DNA of 64,000 nt from Helicobacter sp. MIT 99-5507. GTDB lineage: Bacteria; Campylobacterota; Campylobacteria; Campylobacterales; Helicobacteraceae. How positions within the stretch are numbered: position 1 is the stretch's first letter; the number at the start of each line of letters is the position of its first letter. The position numbers were made by a program, and so were the translations under genes. The stretch lies in contig NZ_NXLO01000001.1 in NCBI RefSeq assembly GCF_003364295.1, forward strand, positions 62,001-126,000. Reading direction: 5' to 3'. Positions 36,528 through 45,419 of this stretch are shown here, piece by piece. Below the pieces are notes generated by a model. It saw only the letters and a program-made list of their open reading frames with translations, did not search any database and had not been told where the DNA came from.

Positions 36528-37976
36528 CCATCTATATGCTACAAACTGCACCCAAGGAATGCAAAGCACTAAAAATACTACTAGATAAATTATTCCAAAT
36601 ATAAATCCTAATTTCCAAAAGTCTTTACCACTAACATAACCAGAACCAAACCATACAGGCGAAGGCCCTGTGCCATATGGAGTGATGATTCCCATAATAC
36701 CAAGTGATAACATTAAAAATAATGTAAATTGTCTGATATCAATACCTTGTATAGTCCCTGCAACTGTTATAAATAATGCAAGTAATGCAGTAACATGGGC
36801 AGTTGTGCTAGCAAAGAAATAATGTAATAAATAAAACAATACAACAAGTCCAATCATTGCTTCCATTGCTCCAAAAGTGCTTAAATATTTACCACCAATA
36901 TCAGCAATAAAGTTTAAAAAACCAACATTTTTTAGTCCGCCAGCAAGTGTAACTAATGAACCAAACCATGCTAAAACTCCCCAAGCTGCTTTATTAGTAA
37001 GCACATCATCCCAAGTAATAATATTTAATAACACCATAGCAATCATAACACTAAGTGCAACTGTTGTAGCATTTACATTAAAAAAATCACCAAATATCCA
37101 AAATATCAAAGCAAAAAATGCAAGTCCTATCATAGACCATTCTTTTGATGTTATAGAGCCAATTTTTTTAAGTTCTTCACCAGCCCAAATTGACGCTTCT
37201 TTTGAACCTTTTGATGTTGGTGGATAGAATATATATGTTAAATATGGTGTAGCAATAAATAAAACAATACCAGCAGGTAAAAATGCCATAAACCAACCAA
37301 ACCAACTTATAGCCTCAACTCCACTTTTTGTAGCTGTTTCCATTGCAAGTAAGTTTGGTGCTAATCCTGTAAAAAACATAGAGCTAGTTACGCAAGTTGC
37401 TGCTAGTGATACCCATATCAAATAACCACCTATTTTTCTAGGTTCTTTATCTGGATAACTGCCAACCATAGGTGGAATAGAACTTACGATAGGGTAGAGT
37501 GTGCCACCACTTCTTGCTGAATTTGATGGTATAAATGGAGCCAAGATTCCATCTGCAATAGCAATTGCATATCCAAGTCCTAGAGTAGTTTTACCAAGTA
37601 ATTTTATAAGTATCAAAGCCATTCTTCTGCCAAGACCACTTTTTTGATATCCAAGCCCAATCATAAAGGCAGCAAATATTAACCAAACCGTTGAATTTGA
37701 AAATCCTGCCAAGCCCCATGATACAGCCTCACTTGATTTGATGACTTTAGTTACATCACCGCTTCCTGCAGGACCAATTTTAAACCAAATGCAAATACCA
37801 ACTCCTACAAGACCAACTAATGCCGCAGGAATTGGTTCTAATATCAAGCCAACAACAACACCAATAAAAATACTAAAGTAAAGCCAAGTATTTTGACTTA
37901 ATCCTTCTGGTGTAGGTAAGATAAAAATTATCATAGCTACTAATACAGGGATAAATAGCTTTATGTATTTCACCAT
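36522..37976 (-). CDS. DASS family anion:sodium symporter
   Basis: A 484-residue transporter with about 11-12 membrane segments of the divalent anion:Na+ symporter family (CitT/TtdT/SdcS). The family motif SNSARSGGTLYPI near residue 150 and its C-terminal counterpart GTGPSPVWFGSGYV are present. Likely substrates are succinate, fumarate, malate, tartrate or 2-oxoglutarate; sequence alone does not discriminate. A duplicated TTAACTCTCCTTAA-like leader (37977-38005) includes its RBS. Confidence 0.9.
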   Translation of the reverse strand: MVKYIKLFIPVLVAMIIFILPTPEGLSQNTWLYFSIFIGVVVGLILEPIPAALVGLVGVGICIWFKIGPAGSGDVTKVIKSSEAVSWGLAGFSNSTVWLIFAAFMIGLGYQKSGLGRRMALILIKLLGKTTLGLGYAIAIADGILAPFIPSNSARSGGTLYPIVSSIPPMVGSYPDKEPRKIGGYLIWVSLAATCVTSSMFFTGLAPNLLAMETATKSGVEAISWFGWFMAFLPAGIVLFIATPYLTYIFYPPTSKGSKEASIWAGEELKKIGSITSKEWSMIGLAFFALIFWIFGDFFNVNATTVALSVMIAMVLLNIITWDDVLTNKAAWGVLAWFGSLVTLAGGLKNVGFLNFIADIGGKYLSTFGAMEAMIGLVVLFYLLHYFFASTTAHVTALLALFITVAGTIQGIDIRQFTLFLMLSLGIMGIITPYGTGPSPVWFGSGYVSGKDFWKLGFIFGIIYLVVFLVLCIPWVQFVAYRWL

Positions 37977-38114
37977 TTAACTCTCCTTAATTTAACTCTC
38001 CTTAATATTGTTAAGCATTACTTATTGCATATATTTTTTAAAAAAGTTTAGATATATATCAAAAATTTGTTATCATTTTTATTCAACTTCTTTGATTTGA
38101 GATTAATATTTATT

Positions 38115-38873
38115 ATGTTTAGAGTTCTAAAAATTTGTTTTATTGTGTTGTTTATTAATTTGTCATTTCTTAAAGCATATGATACGAAAGAATTATTACA
38201 AAATGCTAATGTGCATAAACCATCGACATATTATGAGCCAAGTAGCAAATGGGGATATTTAGGTTTAGGCGTAGGGCTAATAGCTGTTAGTTCTATTGTT
38301 GCTACTGGATTATTATATATTATGCCAGAGAGTGTAACTAAATGGAATAGAGATGATATTAATGATATCTTTAATAAATGGAAAATGCGCACAAAGCAAG
38401 GTCCTGTAGTCGATAATGATGAATTATGGCTAAATTATATAGCACATCCATATTTTGGAGCAGTGTATTATTTGCAACCAAGGATGGCTGGATTTTCTTG
38501 GAGTGCTTCTGCATTATTTTCTTTTTTAGCTTCAAGTTTCTTTTGGGAATATGGCATTGAGGGATTTGCAGAGATTCCAAGTTGGCAAGATATCATCATT
38601 ACTCCTGCTTTTGGTGCATTGCTTGGAGAAGGATTCTATCAATTAATAAGATATATACAAACAAATAACAATGAGCTATTTGGTTCGTGGTGGCTTGGAA
38701 AAAGTATTATTTGGATTTTAGATCCACTTGGTAGCTTGATATATAGCACTGGGCTTGGAGAAGCACTTGGAATCTATAATATAAATGATAAAAATAATCT
38801 AGAGATCATATCATCTCCAATATTTATAAATACAAAAGGTGGATTTGGGCTAAGCCTATATATTAGATTCTAA
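38115..38873 (+). CDS. DUF3943 family protein
   Basis: About 252 residues from the ATG at 38115; a TTG at 38067 would add 16 residues. Signal-like hydrophobic N-terminus, a second membrane-like stretch (WGYLGLGVGLIAVSSIV), then the DUF3943 signature NYIAHPYFGAVYYLQPR near residue 120, followed by PSWQDIIITPAFGALLGEG. The repeated short hydrophobic segments suggest a membrane or barrel protein. Function unknown. Confidence 0.75.
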   Translation: MFRVLKICFIVLFINLSFLKAYDTKELLQNANVHKPSTYYEPSSKWGYLGLGVGLIAVSSIVATGLLYIMPESVTKWNRDDINDIFNKWKMRTKQGPVVDNDELWLNYIAHPYFGAVYYLQPRMAGFSWSASALFSFLASSFFWEYGIEGFAEIPSWQDIIITPAFGALLGEGFYQLIRYIQTNNNELFGSWWLGKSIIWILDPLGSLIYSTGLGEALGIYNINDKNNLEIISSPIFINTKGGFGLSLYIRF

Positions 38874-38944
38874 AAGATTCTGGAATATTTTTTGCTTTTT
38901 ATCAAGAAGATTCTATAAAGTTCTTGTTGGTAAAGGGAATTGTA

Positions 38945-39922
38945 ATGCAAATAAAATGGATTTTTATTTTTATTATTTGTCTGGATTTAATGTATGGCGC
39001 AAAAATAAAAGATATAAGTAATATTTTAGGTGTTAGAGAAAATGAGCTAACAGGATATGGGCTTGTCATAGGATTAAATGGGACAGGCGATAAAAGTAAT
39101 TCAAAATTTACTATGCAAGCAGTATCAAATATGCTAGAGACGATGAATATAAAAGTATCTCCAAATGATATAAAATCAAAAAATGTAGCTGCTGTAATAG
39201 TGAGTGCGAAACTTCCACCATTTGCACGAGCAGGAGATAAGATAGATATATCAGTATCTTCACTTGGAGATGCAAAATCACTATCTGGCGGGACTCTTGT
39301 TTTAACACCACTTAGTGCTATTGATGGGAATGTATATGCAATAGCACAAGGAAATATTTCCAATCTTTCAGATTCTCTTACAGCCACTATTCCACAAGCA
39401 GGCACAATAGAAAGAGAGCTAGTATATGATATATATAATAAACCAAATGCAACATTAAGCCTAAAAGATGCTGATTTTAAAAATGCTATTAATATTCAAA
39501 AAGCTATAAATAATCATTTTAAAGCCAATATAGCTCTAGCTAAAGACCCAAGGACTATATCACTAACAAAGCCAAATAATATAGGAATGGTAGAGTTTTT
39601 GAGTATGGTAGAAGATATCGATATTGAATATCAAAAAAATGATAAAATCATTATAGATGAACAAAGTGGCACGATTATTACAGGAAGTGAGATTAGAATC
39701 ACGCCAATTACAATAAGTCATGGAGATATGACAATAAAAATCATAGATTCTACAAATACTCAAAATCAAACACAAAATAATCTAATAGTAGCAAATAAAC
39801 CAACTATATCTTCACTTGTTGGAGCATTGCAAAAAATAGGAACAAGCTCTAGTAATATCATATCAATTTTAAATGCTATAAAAAAATCTGGTGCAATCAA
39901 TGTTGATATAGAGAGTATTTAA
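38945..39922 (+). CDS. flgI: Flagellar P-ring protein FlgI
   Basis: FlgI assembles the periplasmic P-ring around the flagellar rod. The start at ATG 38945 gives a signal peptide ending MYGAK, then KDISNILGVRENELTGYGLVIGLNGTGD-type N-terminus (GYGLVIGLNGTGD), LPPFARAGDKIDISVSSLGDA (FARAGDKIDI) and the C-terminal VGALQKIG...ILNAIKKSGAI. The product is about 325 residues, slightly short, as in Helicobacter. The chaperone FlgA and other flagellar genes are not adjacent. Confidence 0.94.
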   Translation: MQIKWIFIFIICLDLMYGAKIKDISNILGVRENELTGYGLVIGLNGTGDKSNSKFTMQAVSNMLETMNIKVSPNDIKSKNVAAVIVSAKLPPFARAGDKIDISVSSLGDAKSLSGGTLVLTPLSAIDGNVYAIAQGNISNLSDSLTATIPQAGTIERELVYDIYNKPNATLSLKDADFKNAINIQKAINNHFKANIALAKDPRTISLTKPNNIGMVEFLSMVEDIDIEYQKNDKIIIDEQSGTIITGSEIRITPITISHGDMTIKIIDSTNTQNQTQNNLIVANKPTISSLVGALQKIGTSSSNIISILNAIKKSGAINVDIESI

Positions 39923-39927
39923 AAATT

Positions 39928-41547
39928 GTGTATAAAATAAAATTTAGCAAAGTTTTAGGGGGGGGGTATCAAGATAAGATATTTTATCTTGTATTGATAT
40001 TATTTTGCGTAGGAATAATCATATATAGCAGATATAGCTTCAACCTAGATGATATAGCGTGGTGGCTAAATATTTTTCATAATATACCAATTGAAAATAA
40101 TATACATTTAGATCTTGGGAGATTCTACCCCCTAGCCTTTTTAGACTTAAATCTATTGATGAAAATTTCAAATTCTCCATATTTATTTTTCTCTTTTAAT
40201 GCAATTATTGTATTTGTAATTGGTGTATTGTTTTATAAATTATTAAAATTGAATAATATTAACTACAAATTATTAATATTTATCATTTGTTTTTTTAATG
40301 TTGGTTTTATAACGATTAATGTAGGCATTTGTTATCCTGAAAGGGTATTGATATTATTTATCGTTATTTTTATTATATGTAGTTATTATGCACAATATAG
40401 CAATAAATATGCAATTATATTAGGGATTATTAGCGCAAATATTGCAATTTACCTTAAAGAGCCTGCATTTGTTGTCATTGGTTTGTTTGGATTATTTCAT
40501 ATTATATATCACTTTTTTAATAGATGTTATTCTAGGATATTTTTATTTTATAATATTGCATTAGTTATTAGTGCTTTTATATTTATAAGCATATATGTAT
40601 TTTATGTATCACCACAAATTGTAGTAAGTTATAATGATAATATTTTAAATCAAGAAGCATTGGATCATAAAGAATATATTATATTTCTTGCAAAAGGATT
40701 GTTTAATTTTACAATAGAAAATCCTTTTTTGATGATTTTACTGCCATTTGTTGTAATAACAAAGATTCTATTTTTTAAATATTTTAGATTAAATCCATTT
40801 TTAGATAGTCTTTTGTTTGGTGGATTTTTGTATTTATTGGTATATTTAAAATTACAAATATTTACAAATTATTATCTTGCGCCTATATATTTTATAGTTT
40901 CTTTTTCTCTTGCATATTATGTAAAACGATATAAAATTTATAAATACATTGCATTATTTTGCCTCTTGTTTTACACGATAAATACACTCCCACAAAGCAT
41001 TTGGACTTTTATTAGTCTCAAAAAAGATGGCGTAGCTTTTCATTTAAGCCTAGATTTTGTAGATAAATACACAAAAATAGCTAATGACAAAGTAAATATT
41101 TATTTTGATGGTATAGGTAGAGGGGAGAATTATAATGATCATTATTGGGTTTATTTTATTAGATATTTAGAAGAAGTTTATAGTGCAGATAATTTTGATA
41201 TAAAAACAAAAGATGAAAATTCATCAAATTTATTATTAAAACCACTGCATTTTGTATTTGATAAAGATTCTAAATATAGCATTTATAACTCTTTTAGAGT
41301 AGATAAGCCAAAAAAAGGAGATTTAATCATATTAAATAACTTTACTAATAAATATATCAATAAAGAATATATAGAAAATATGAATAAAAATTATTCCCTG
41401 ATATACAAAACAAATCTCCTAGGCTTGCCACAAATAAATCTAAAAACGATGATAAAATATTTGCTAAAAGATTCAAATATACAATACACACAAAATAGCA
41501 ATGTATTCAAATTGCCAATAGATACTTATATTTACATTGTAGAATAA
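39928..41547 (+). CDS. Integral membrane glycosyltransferase-like protein, phase variable (in frame)
   Basis: A 539-residue protein with about 10-11 membrane segments in residues 15-370 and a soluble C-terminal domain of about 150 residues. Layout and the early acidic pair in FNLDDIAWW recall GT-C glycosyltransferases (Gtr/O-antigen glucosyltransferase type), but I recognise no definite family. A G9 tract at codons 11-13 (KVLGGGYQDK) makes it a contingency gene, ON as sequenced. The start is GTG at 39928, six bases after flgI, without a strong RBS, so coupling to flgI is possible. Confidence 0.6.
   Translation: MYKIKFSKVLGGGYQDKIFYLVLILFCVGIIIYSRYSFNLDDIAWWLNIFHNIPIENNIHLDLGRFYPLAFLDLNLLMKISNSPYLFFSFNAIIVFVIGVLFYKLLKLNNINYKLLIFIICFFNVGFITINVGICYPERVLILFIVIFIICSYYAQYSNKYAIILGIISANIAIYLKEPAFVVIGLFGLFHIIYHFFNRCYSRIFLFYNIALVISAFIFISIYVFYVSPQIVVSYNDNILNQEALDHKEYIIFLAKGLFNFTIENPFLMILLPFVVITKILFFKYFRLNPFLDSLLFGGFLYLLVYLKLQIFTNYYLAPIYFIVSFSLAYYVKRYKIYKYIALFCLLFYTINTLPQSIWTFISLKKDGVAFHLSLDFVDKYTKIANDKVNIYFDGIGRGENYNDHYWVYFIRYLEEVYSADNFDIKTKDENSSNLLLKPLHFVFDKDSKYSIYNSFRVDKPKKGDLIILNNFTNKYINKEYIENMNKNYSLIYKTNLLGLPQINLKTMIKYLLKDSNIQYTQNSNVFKLPIDTYIYIVE
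39958..39966 (+). repeat. G9 tract near the start of the membrane glycosyltransferase-like gene
   Basis: Nine consecutive G encode Gly-Gly-Gly in the ON frame. A change by one base would end translation within the N-terminus. Confidence 0.85.
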
Positions 41548-43769
41548 TCTTTATTTATATATGCACCAATTTGTCCAAGCGAGATTCCGCCATCATTTGG
41601 AGTTATTTTTTTATGCATATATAGCTTGATATTATGTTTTTTTGTAAGATTATGTAGTTTATTGCATAGAATCCTGTTTTGAAATACGCCTCCACTTATA
41701 AATAATGGATATTTATATTTGAGTGCTACTTTTATGATCAAATCTGCAATAGTATTTATAAATTTACTTGCTATTTTAATCTTGTCTTTTTCTTTTAAGA
41801 TTTCTAAAATTATAGAATCTAATATTATTTCATCATCTATTATTTCAAACAAAAAAGAATCTTTTATATTTTTATCATACAAAGATTCTATTATCATCCC
41901 GCTTTCACCTTCATAGCTTTGTTTTTCTAAGCCACAAAAATATGCGACAAAATCAAAGATTCTACCCATAGATGAGCTAGAAATGCAGTTTAGATTATTT
42001 TTATAGATTTGATGATATAAGGCTATATTATCTATATTCAAATTTAAAATCTCATCTCCTAAGATTCCATATAAAATTCCAAGTGCGATTTTTTTATTAT
42101 CTTTTATAAGATTATTATCGCTAATTAGTGGAAAATATTTTATATGTAAGATTCTAGATATTTTATCACCACATTTCAAAAAAAACTCTCCACCCCAAAT
42201 ATTATTATCATCTCCAAGTCCAGTGCCATCAAATATCACTCCCAAAGCATTTTTAATATCTAGCAAATTATTATCAAGTAATACACTATAAAAATGCGCT
42301 TTATGATGATAAATATTTAGAATCTCTGCGTTAAATCTATCTCTTAATTCTAATGCAATTTTGCTTGAATTATATTGCAAATGGCAATCTCTTAGAATGA
42401 TTTTTGGAGTGATATTATAAATCCCTAAAAATAATTCAATGACTTTTTTATAATAAATAATAGAATCTACACTCTCTAAATCCGCGATATATGGCGAAAT
42501 AATGATATTATCTTTATAAAAAAGTGCAATTTGATTTTTTTGATTTGCTCCAAGTGCAAGTAGTGCATCTTTGCTATAAAATTTATTTAGTTTTATACTA
42601 AGTGGATAATACCCTCTTGCAGGACGAAGAAATATAGATTTGTTACTTTCTAGTTTTACTATCAAACTATCATCAATAGGATTTATTATATCTCTATTAT
42701 AATCTAGTAAATAATCAAAAATATTAGCAATTTTTTCATACATTTCATTCTTAGAAACGATAATTGGCTCACTTGAGAGATTTGCAGATGTAAAGATGAG
42801 TGGCTCATCAAATTCTCTTAATAACATCTTATGCATCGCAGTATATGCAATAACTACGCCTATTGTATTTAAATTTGGAGCGATATTATCTGGAAGTGGA
42901 AGTATTGGCTTGTCTAATAAAACTATTGGTGTATATTTTGAAACTAATAATTTTCTATCATATTTATCTATATTAAAATATTTGCTAGCTTTATTTATAT
43001 CTCCAAAGATTATGGCAAATGGCTTATTTGGACGATTTTTTAGTAATCTTAATTTTTCTATGATATTAGATTGTGCTTTGCATACGAGATTAAATCCTCC
43101 AACTCCTTTTATTGCGAGAATCTTTCCACTTTTAATAAAAGATATTGCTAGATTTATAGCATCATTATTATTTGCTAGATTATTTTTATTTTTATCAAAT
43201 AAAAATAGTTTTATACCACAAATTGAGCAAGAATTTGGCTCTGCGTGGAATCTCCTGCTTTCATTAGAATCATATTCAGCTTTGCATGTGCTACACATTT
43301 TAAAATCACTCATTGAGGTATTATGTCTATCATATGGCAGTGATTTTATGATGCTATATCTTGGACCGCAATATATGCAATTTATAAATGCATAATCAAA
43401 TCTTCTATCAAATTTGTTATTTAATTCTTTTAAGCAAAATTTACAAATCCCCAAATCTTGAGGCAAAGCAGAATAAATTAGATTCTCTTTATTTTTAGAG
43501 CTTTTTTTTATGCAAAAATCATCATATAGAATCTTAGATTCTATTTTTTTTATTGTTATATCATTGATGGAAGCATTGTGTGGTTTGTTTCTTTTTAATT
43601 CAAATAAAAATTTATCAATATTTATAGATTTTCCTTGCAAGATGATATAAAGGCTACTTCCATCATTTTTTACAAATCCATTGTATTTAAATTTATTTGC
43701 TAGATTGTATATAAATGGACGAAATCCAACTCCTTGGACAATCCCAAAAATAGATATTTTATAAGTCAT
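41532..43769 (-). CDS. hypF: Carbamoyltransferase HypF, hydrogenase maturation
   Basis: HypF activates carbamoyl phosphate for synthesis of the cyanide ligands of [NiFe] hydrogenase. The 745-residue protein has an acylphosphatase domain (GIVQGVGFRPFIYNLA at the start), two zinc-finger CX2C pairs (CKFCL, CIYCG, CSTCK, CSICG between about 105 and 190), the YrdC-like domain (about 205-385) and a Kae1-like domain with HHKAHFYSVLLDNNL and FDGTGLGDDNNIWGGEF pieces (GTGLGDDNNIWGGEF). No other hyp or hydrogenase genes are in the window. It converges with the preceding gene, overlapping by 16 bases. Confidence 0.95.
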   Translation of the reverse strand: MTYKISIFGIVQGVGFRPFIYNLANKFKYNGFVKNDGSSLYIILQGKSINIDKFLFELKRNKPHNASINDITIKKIESKILYDDFCIKKSSKNKENLIYSALPQDLGICKFCLKELNNKFDRRFDYAFINCIYCGPRYSIIKSLPYDRHNTSMSDFKMCSTCKAEYDSNESRRFHAEPNSCSICGIKLFLFDKNKNNLANNNDAINLAISFIKSGKILAIKGVGGFNLVCKAQSNIIEKLRLLKNRPNKPFAIIFGDINKASKYFNIDKYDRKLLVSKYTPIVLLDKPILPLPDNIAPNLNTIGVVIAYTAMHKMLLREFDEPLIFTSANLSSEPIIVSKNEMYEKIANIFDYLLDYNRDIINPIDDSLIVKLESNKSIFLRPARGYYPLSIKLNKFYSKDALLALGANQKNQIALFYKDNIIISPYIADLESVDSIIYYKKVIELFLGIYNITPKIILRDCHLQYNSSKIALELRDRFNAEILNIYHHKAHFYSVLLDNNLLDIKNALGVIFDGTGLGDDNNIWGGEFFLKCGDKISRILHIKYFPLISDNNLIKDNKKIALGILYGILGDEILNLNIDNIALYHQIYKNNLNCISSSSMGRIFDFVAYFCGLEKQSYEGESGMIIESLYDKNIKDSFLFEIIDDEIILDSIILEILKEKDKIKIASKFINTIADLIIKVALKYKYPLFISGGVFQNRILCNKLHNLTKKHNIKLYMHKKITPNDGGISLGQIGAYINKDYSTM

Positions 43770-43844
43770 TAATCAAACATACCTTGCAAATATACCTCTA
43801 AATTTTTTATGCTCGTATATTAGTATAAATTTTACAAATATTGC

Positions 43845-43850
43845 TATAAT
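43845..43850 (+). promoter_or_regulatory. Extended -10 promoter element of the PepSY-like gene
   Basis: TATAAT with an upstream TG (TTGCTATAAT), 34 bases before the ATG; the RBS AAGGAG is at 43873-43878. Confidence 0.6.
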
Positions 43851-43884
43851 CTAATTTCATTTTTGTTATATAAAGGAGAAAGAA

Positions 43885-44310
43885 ATGCAAAAAGTCGTTA
43901 TTAGATTTATATTAGGTTTATTTTTATTAAGTGGCATAGCAAATGCTGATATGGTAGTTCCTGCGACTGCATTACCAAAAAATGCACAAAGTTTTATATC
44001 TAGCACTTTTAAAGATGCACAAGTAATGTATGTAGAGCAAGATTTTGATAGCTTTGAAGTGAGATTATCAAATGGTGTAAAAATAGATTTTTATAGAGAT
44101 GGTAATTGGAAGGAGATAGAAAGCTATAATGGTATAAATCCAGCTCTTTTGCCAGCTCAAGTAGCAACAACTTTACAATCAACATTTCCAAATGTAACTA
44201 TAATAAAAGTAGAAAAAGAATGGAGTGGTTATGAAGTAAAACTAGCAAATATGCTAAAAGTGTATATAAATGAGGCTGGACAAGTTATAGGTCAAAAATC
44301 CGATGATTAA
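43885..44310 (+). CDS. Secreted PepSY-like (DUF2874) protein
   Basis: A 141-residue periplasmic protein: signal peptide 1-21 (ending ANAD), then two tandem copies of a domain of about 55 residues, each with an alpha helix and a beta meander (ALPKNAQSFISSTFKDAQVMYVE and TLQSTFPNVTIIKVEKEW, abbreviated here). This is the putative beta-lactamase-inhibitor-like PepSY fold. Function unknown; such proteins are often controlled by two-component systems. Good promoter and RBS. Confidence 0.8.
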   Translation: MQKVVIRFILGLFLLSGIANADMVVPATALPKNAQSFISSTFKDAQVMYVEQDFDSFEVRLSNGVKIDFYRDGNWKEIESYNGINPALLPAQVATTLQSTFPNVTIIKVEKEWSGYEVKLANMLKVYINEAGQVIGQKSDD

Positions 44311-44342
44311 TTTTTCAAATATCTGCTAAGATTTAAATAAAT

Positions 44343-45231
44343 ATGAAAACAAATTTATTTATCACTGGTGGAAGTGGATTTATCGGTAAGCATTTTATCG
44401 ATAAATTCTATCTAGATTATGATATAAAAGCTATAGCACGAGATTCTAGTGTAATTGATAAAAATAAGTGCAAAGTTTTTTATTATGATAGGGATATTAA
44501 TAAATTAAATAATTTTTTTATGAATGAAAATAGTGTTATGGGGGGGGGTATTACACCTAGCAACATTATATCTATCAAATCACAATATTTGTGATATAGA
44601 AAAGCTTATTGATAGTAATATCACTTTTGGTAGTGAAGTCTTAGAATCTGCCTGTAACAACAATATAAAATTTTTTATTAATATCCTTACTTTTTCAATA
44701 TTTGCAAATTCAACTACTTACAATCCACTTACATTTTATGATAGCACAAAGCAAGCATTTTATGATATTTTAGAACTTTATAAAAGTAATTTTAAAAATA
44801 CAAAATTTATTAATCTTTTACTTTATAACACTTATGGTGCTAATGATACAAGACCAAAAGTGCTAAATCTATGGCACAAGATAAGTAAGAGCGGTCAATG
44901 TCTAGAGATGAGCAAAGGTGAACAGCTAATTGATATAAGCCATATCGATGATGTTATAAATGCAATAAATATTGCTATTAAAAATATAGATTCTCTTGAT
45001 AGTGATATTATATATACTATAGAAAATACTCCGCGTTTAAGTTTGAGAGAATTAGCTAAAGTATTTGAAAATGCTACAAATACAAAATTAAATATAAAAT
45101 GGAATAAACCATATAGAGAAAATGAGATTTTTAATCCCATATCAAGTCTAGATTCTACAAAATTACAAAAGCTACCGCATTATATACCAAGTATTAATAT
45201 AAATGATGGCATTAAAAGCGTCTTTGGATAA
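44343..45231 (+). CDS. NAD-dependent epimerase/dehydratase, phase variable (out of frame)
   Basis: An SDR sugar-nucleotide epimerase/reductase gene split by a G9 tract. The first frame (44343-44594) has the Rossmann motif FITGGSGFIGKHF; the second carries VLHLATLYLSNHN, DSNITFGSEVL, the C-terminal RLSLRELAKVFENATN and GIKSVFG. Reading through with 8 or 11 G joins them into about 295 residues. The paralogue at 51478-52362 has LIGVIHLATLY at the same place without a tract, confirming the join. No YxxxK is obvious in either copy (ctYDSTKQAF here gives YxxxK-like YDSTK). OFF as sequenced. Confidence 0.85.
44540..44548 (+). repeat. G9 tract, OFF state
   Basis: Nine G; eight (or five, eleven) would restore the epimerase frame. 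Confidence 0.85.
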
Positions 45232-45281
45232 TATTTGTAAGAAAAATCATAATATCTAGATATGAATAATTTAATTAAATA

Positions 45282-45295
45282 AGATTCTAGAATCT
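45282..45295. repeat. Abutting inverted AGATTCT/AGAATCT pair
   Basis: AGATTCT (45282-45288) and AGAATCT (45289-45295) make a 14-base perfect palindrome in the 188-base gap between the epimerase and rfbH; nothing else was recognised in that gap. Confidence 0.6.
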
Positions 45296-45419
45296 TTATA
45301 AATATCTACTATTTATATATTTTGGAAAATAAGGAATATTGATTGAGTGAGTTTTTTAAATGATAAAGATATAATTCTTAAGATATAATATTTATTTTAT
45401 ATTTTTAAAAGGGGTAGAT

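Noticed and set aside
42796-43395. 199-codon plus-strand frame opposite hypF
   Set aside because: The hypF frame carries zinc fingers and the YrdC-like domain over the same bases; this frame has no family match.
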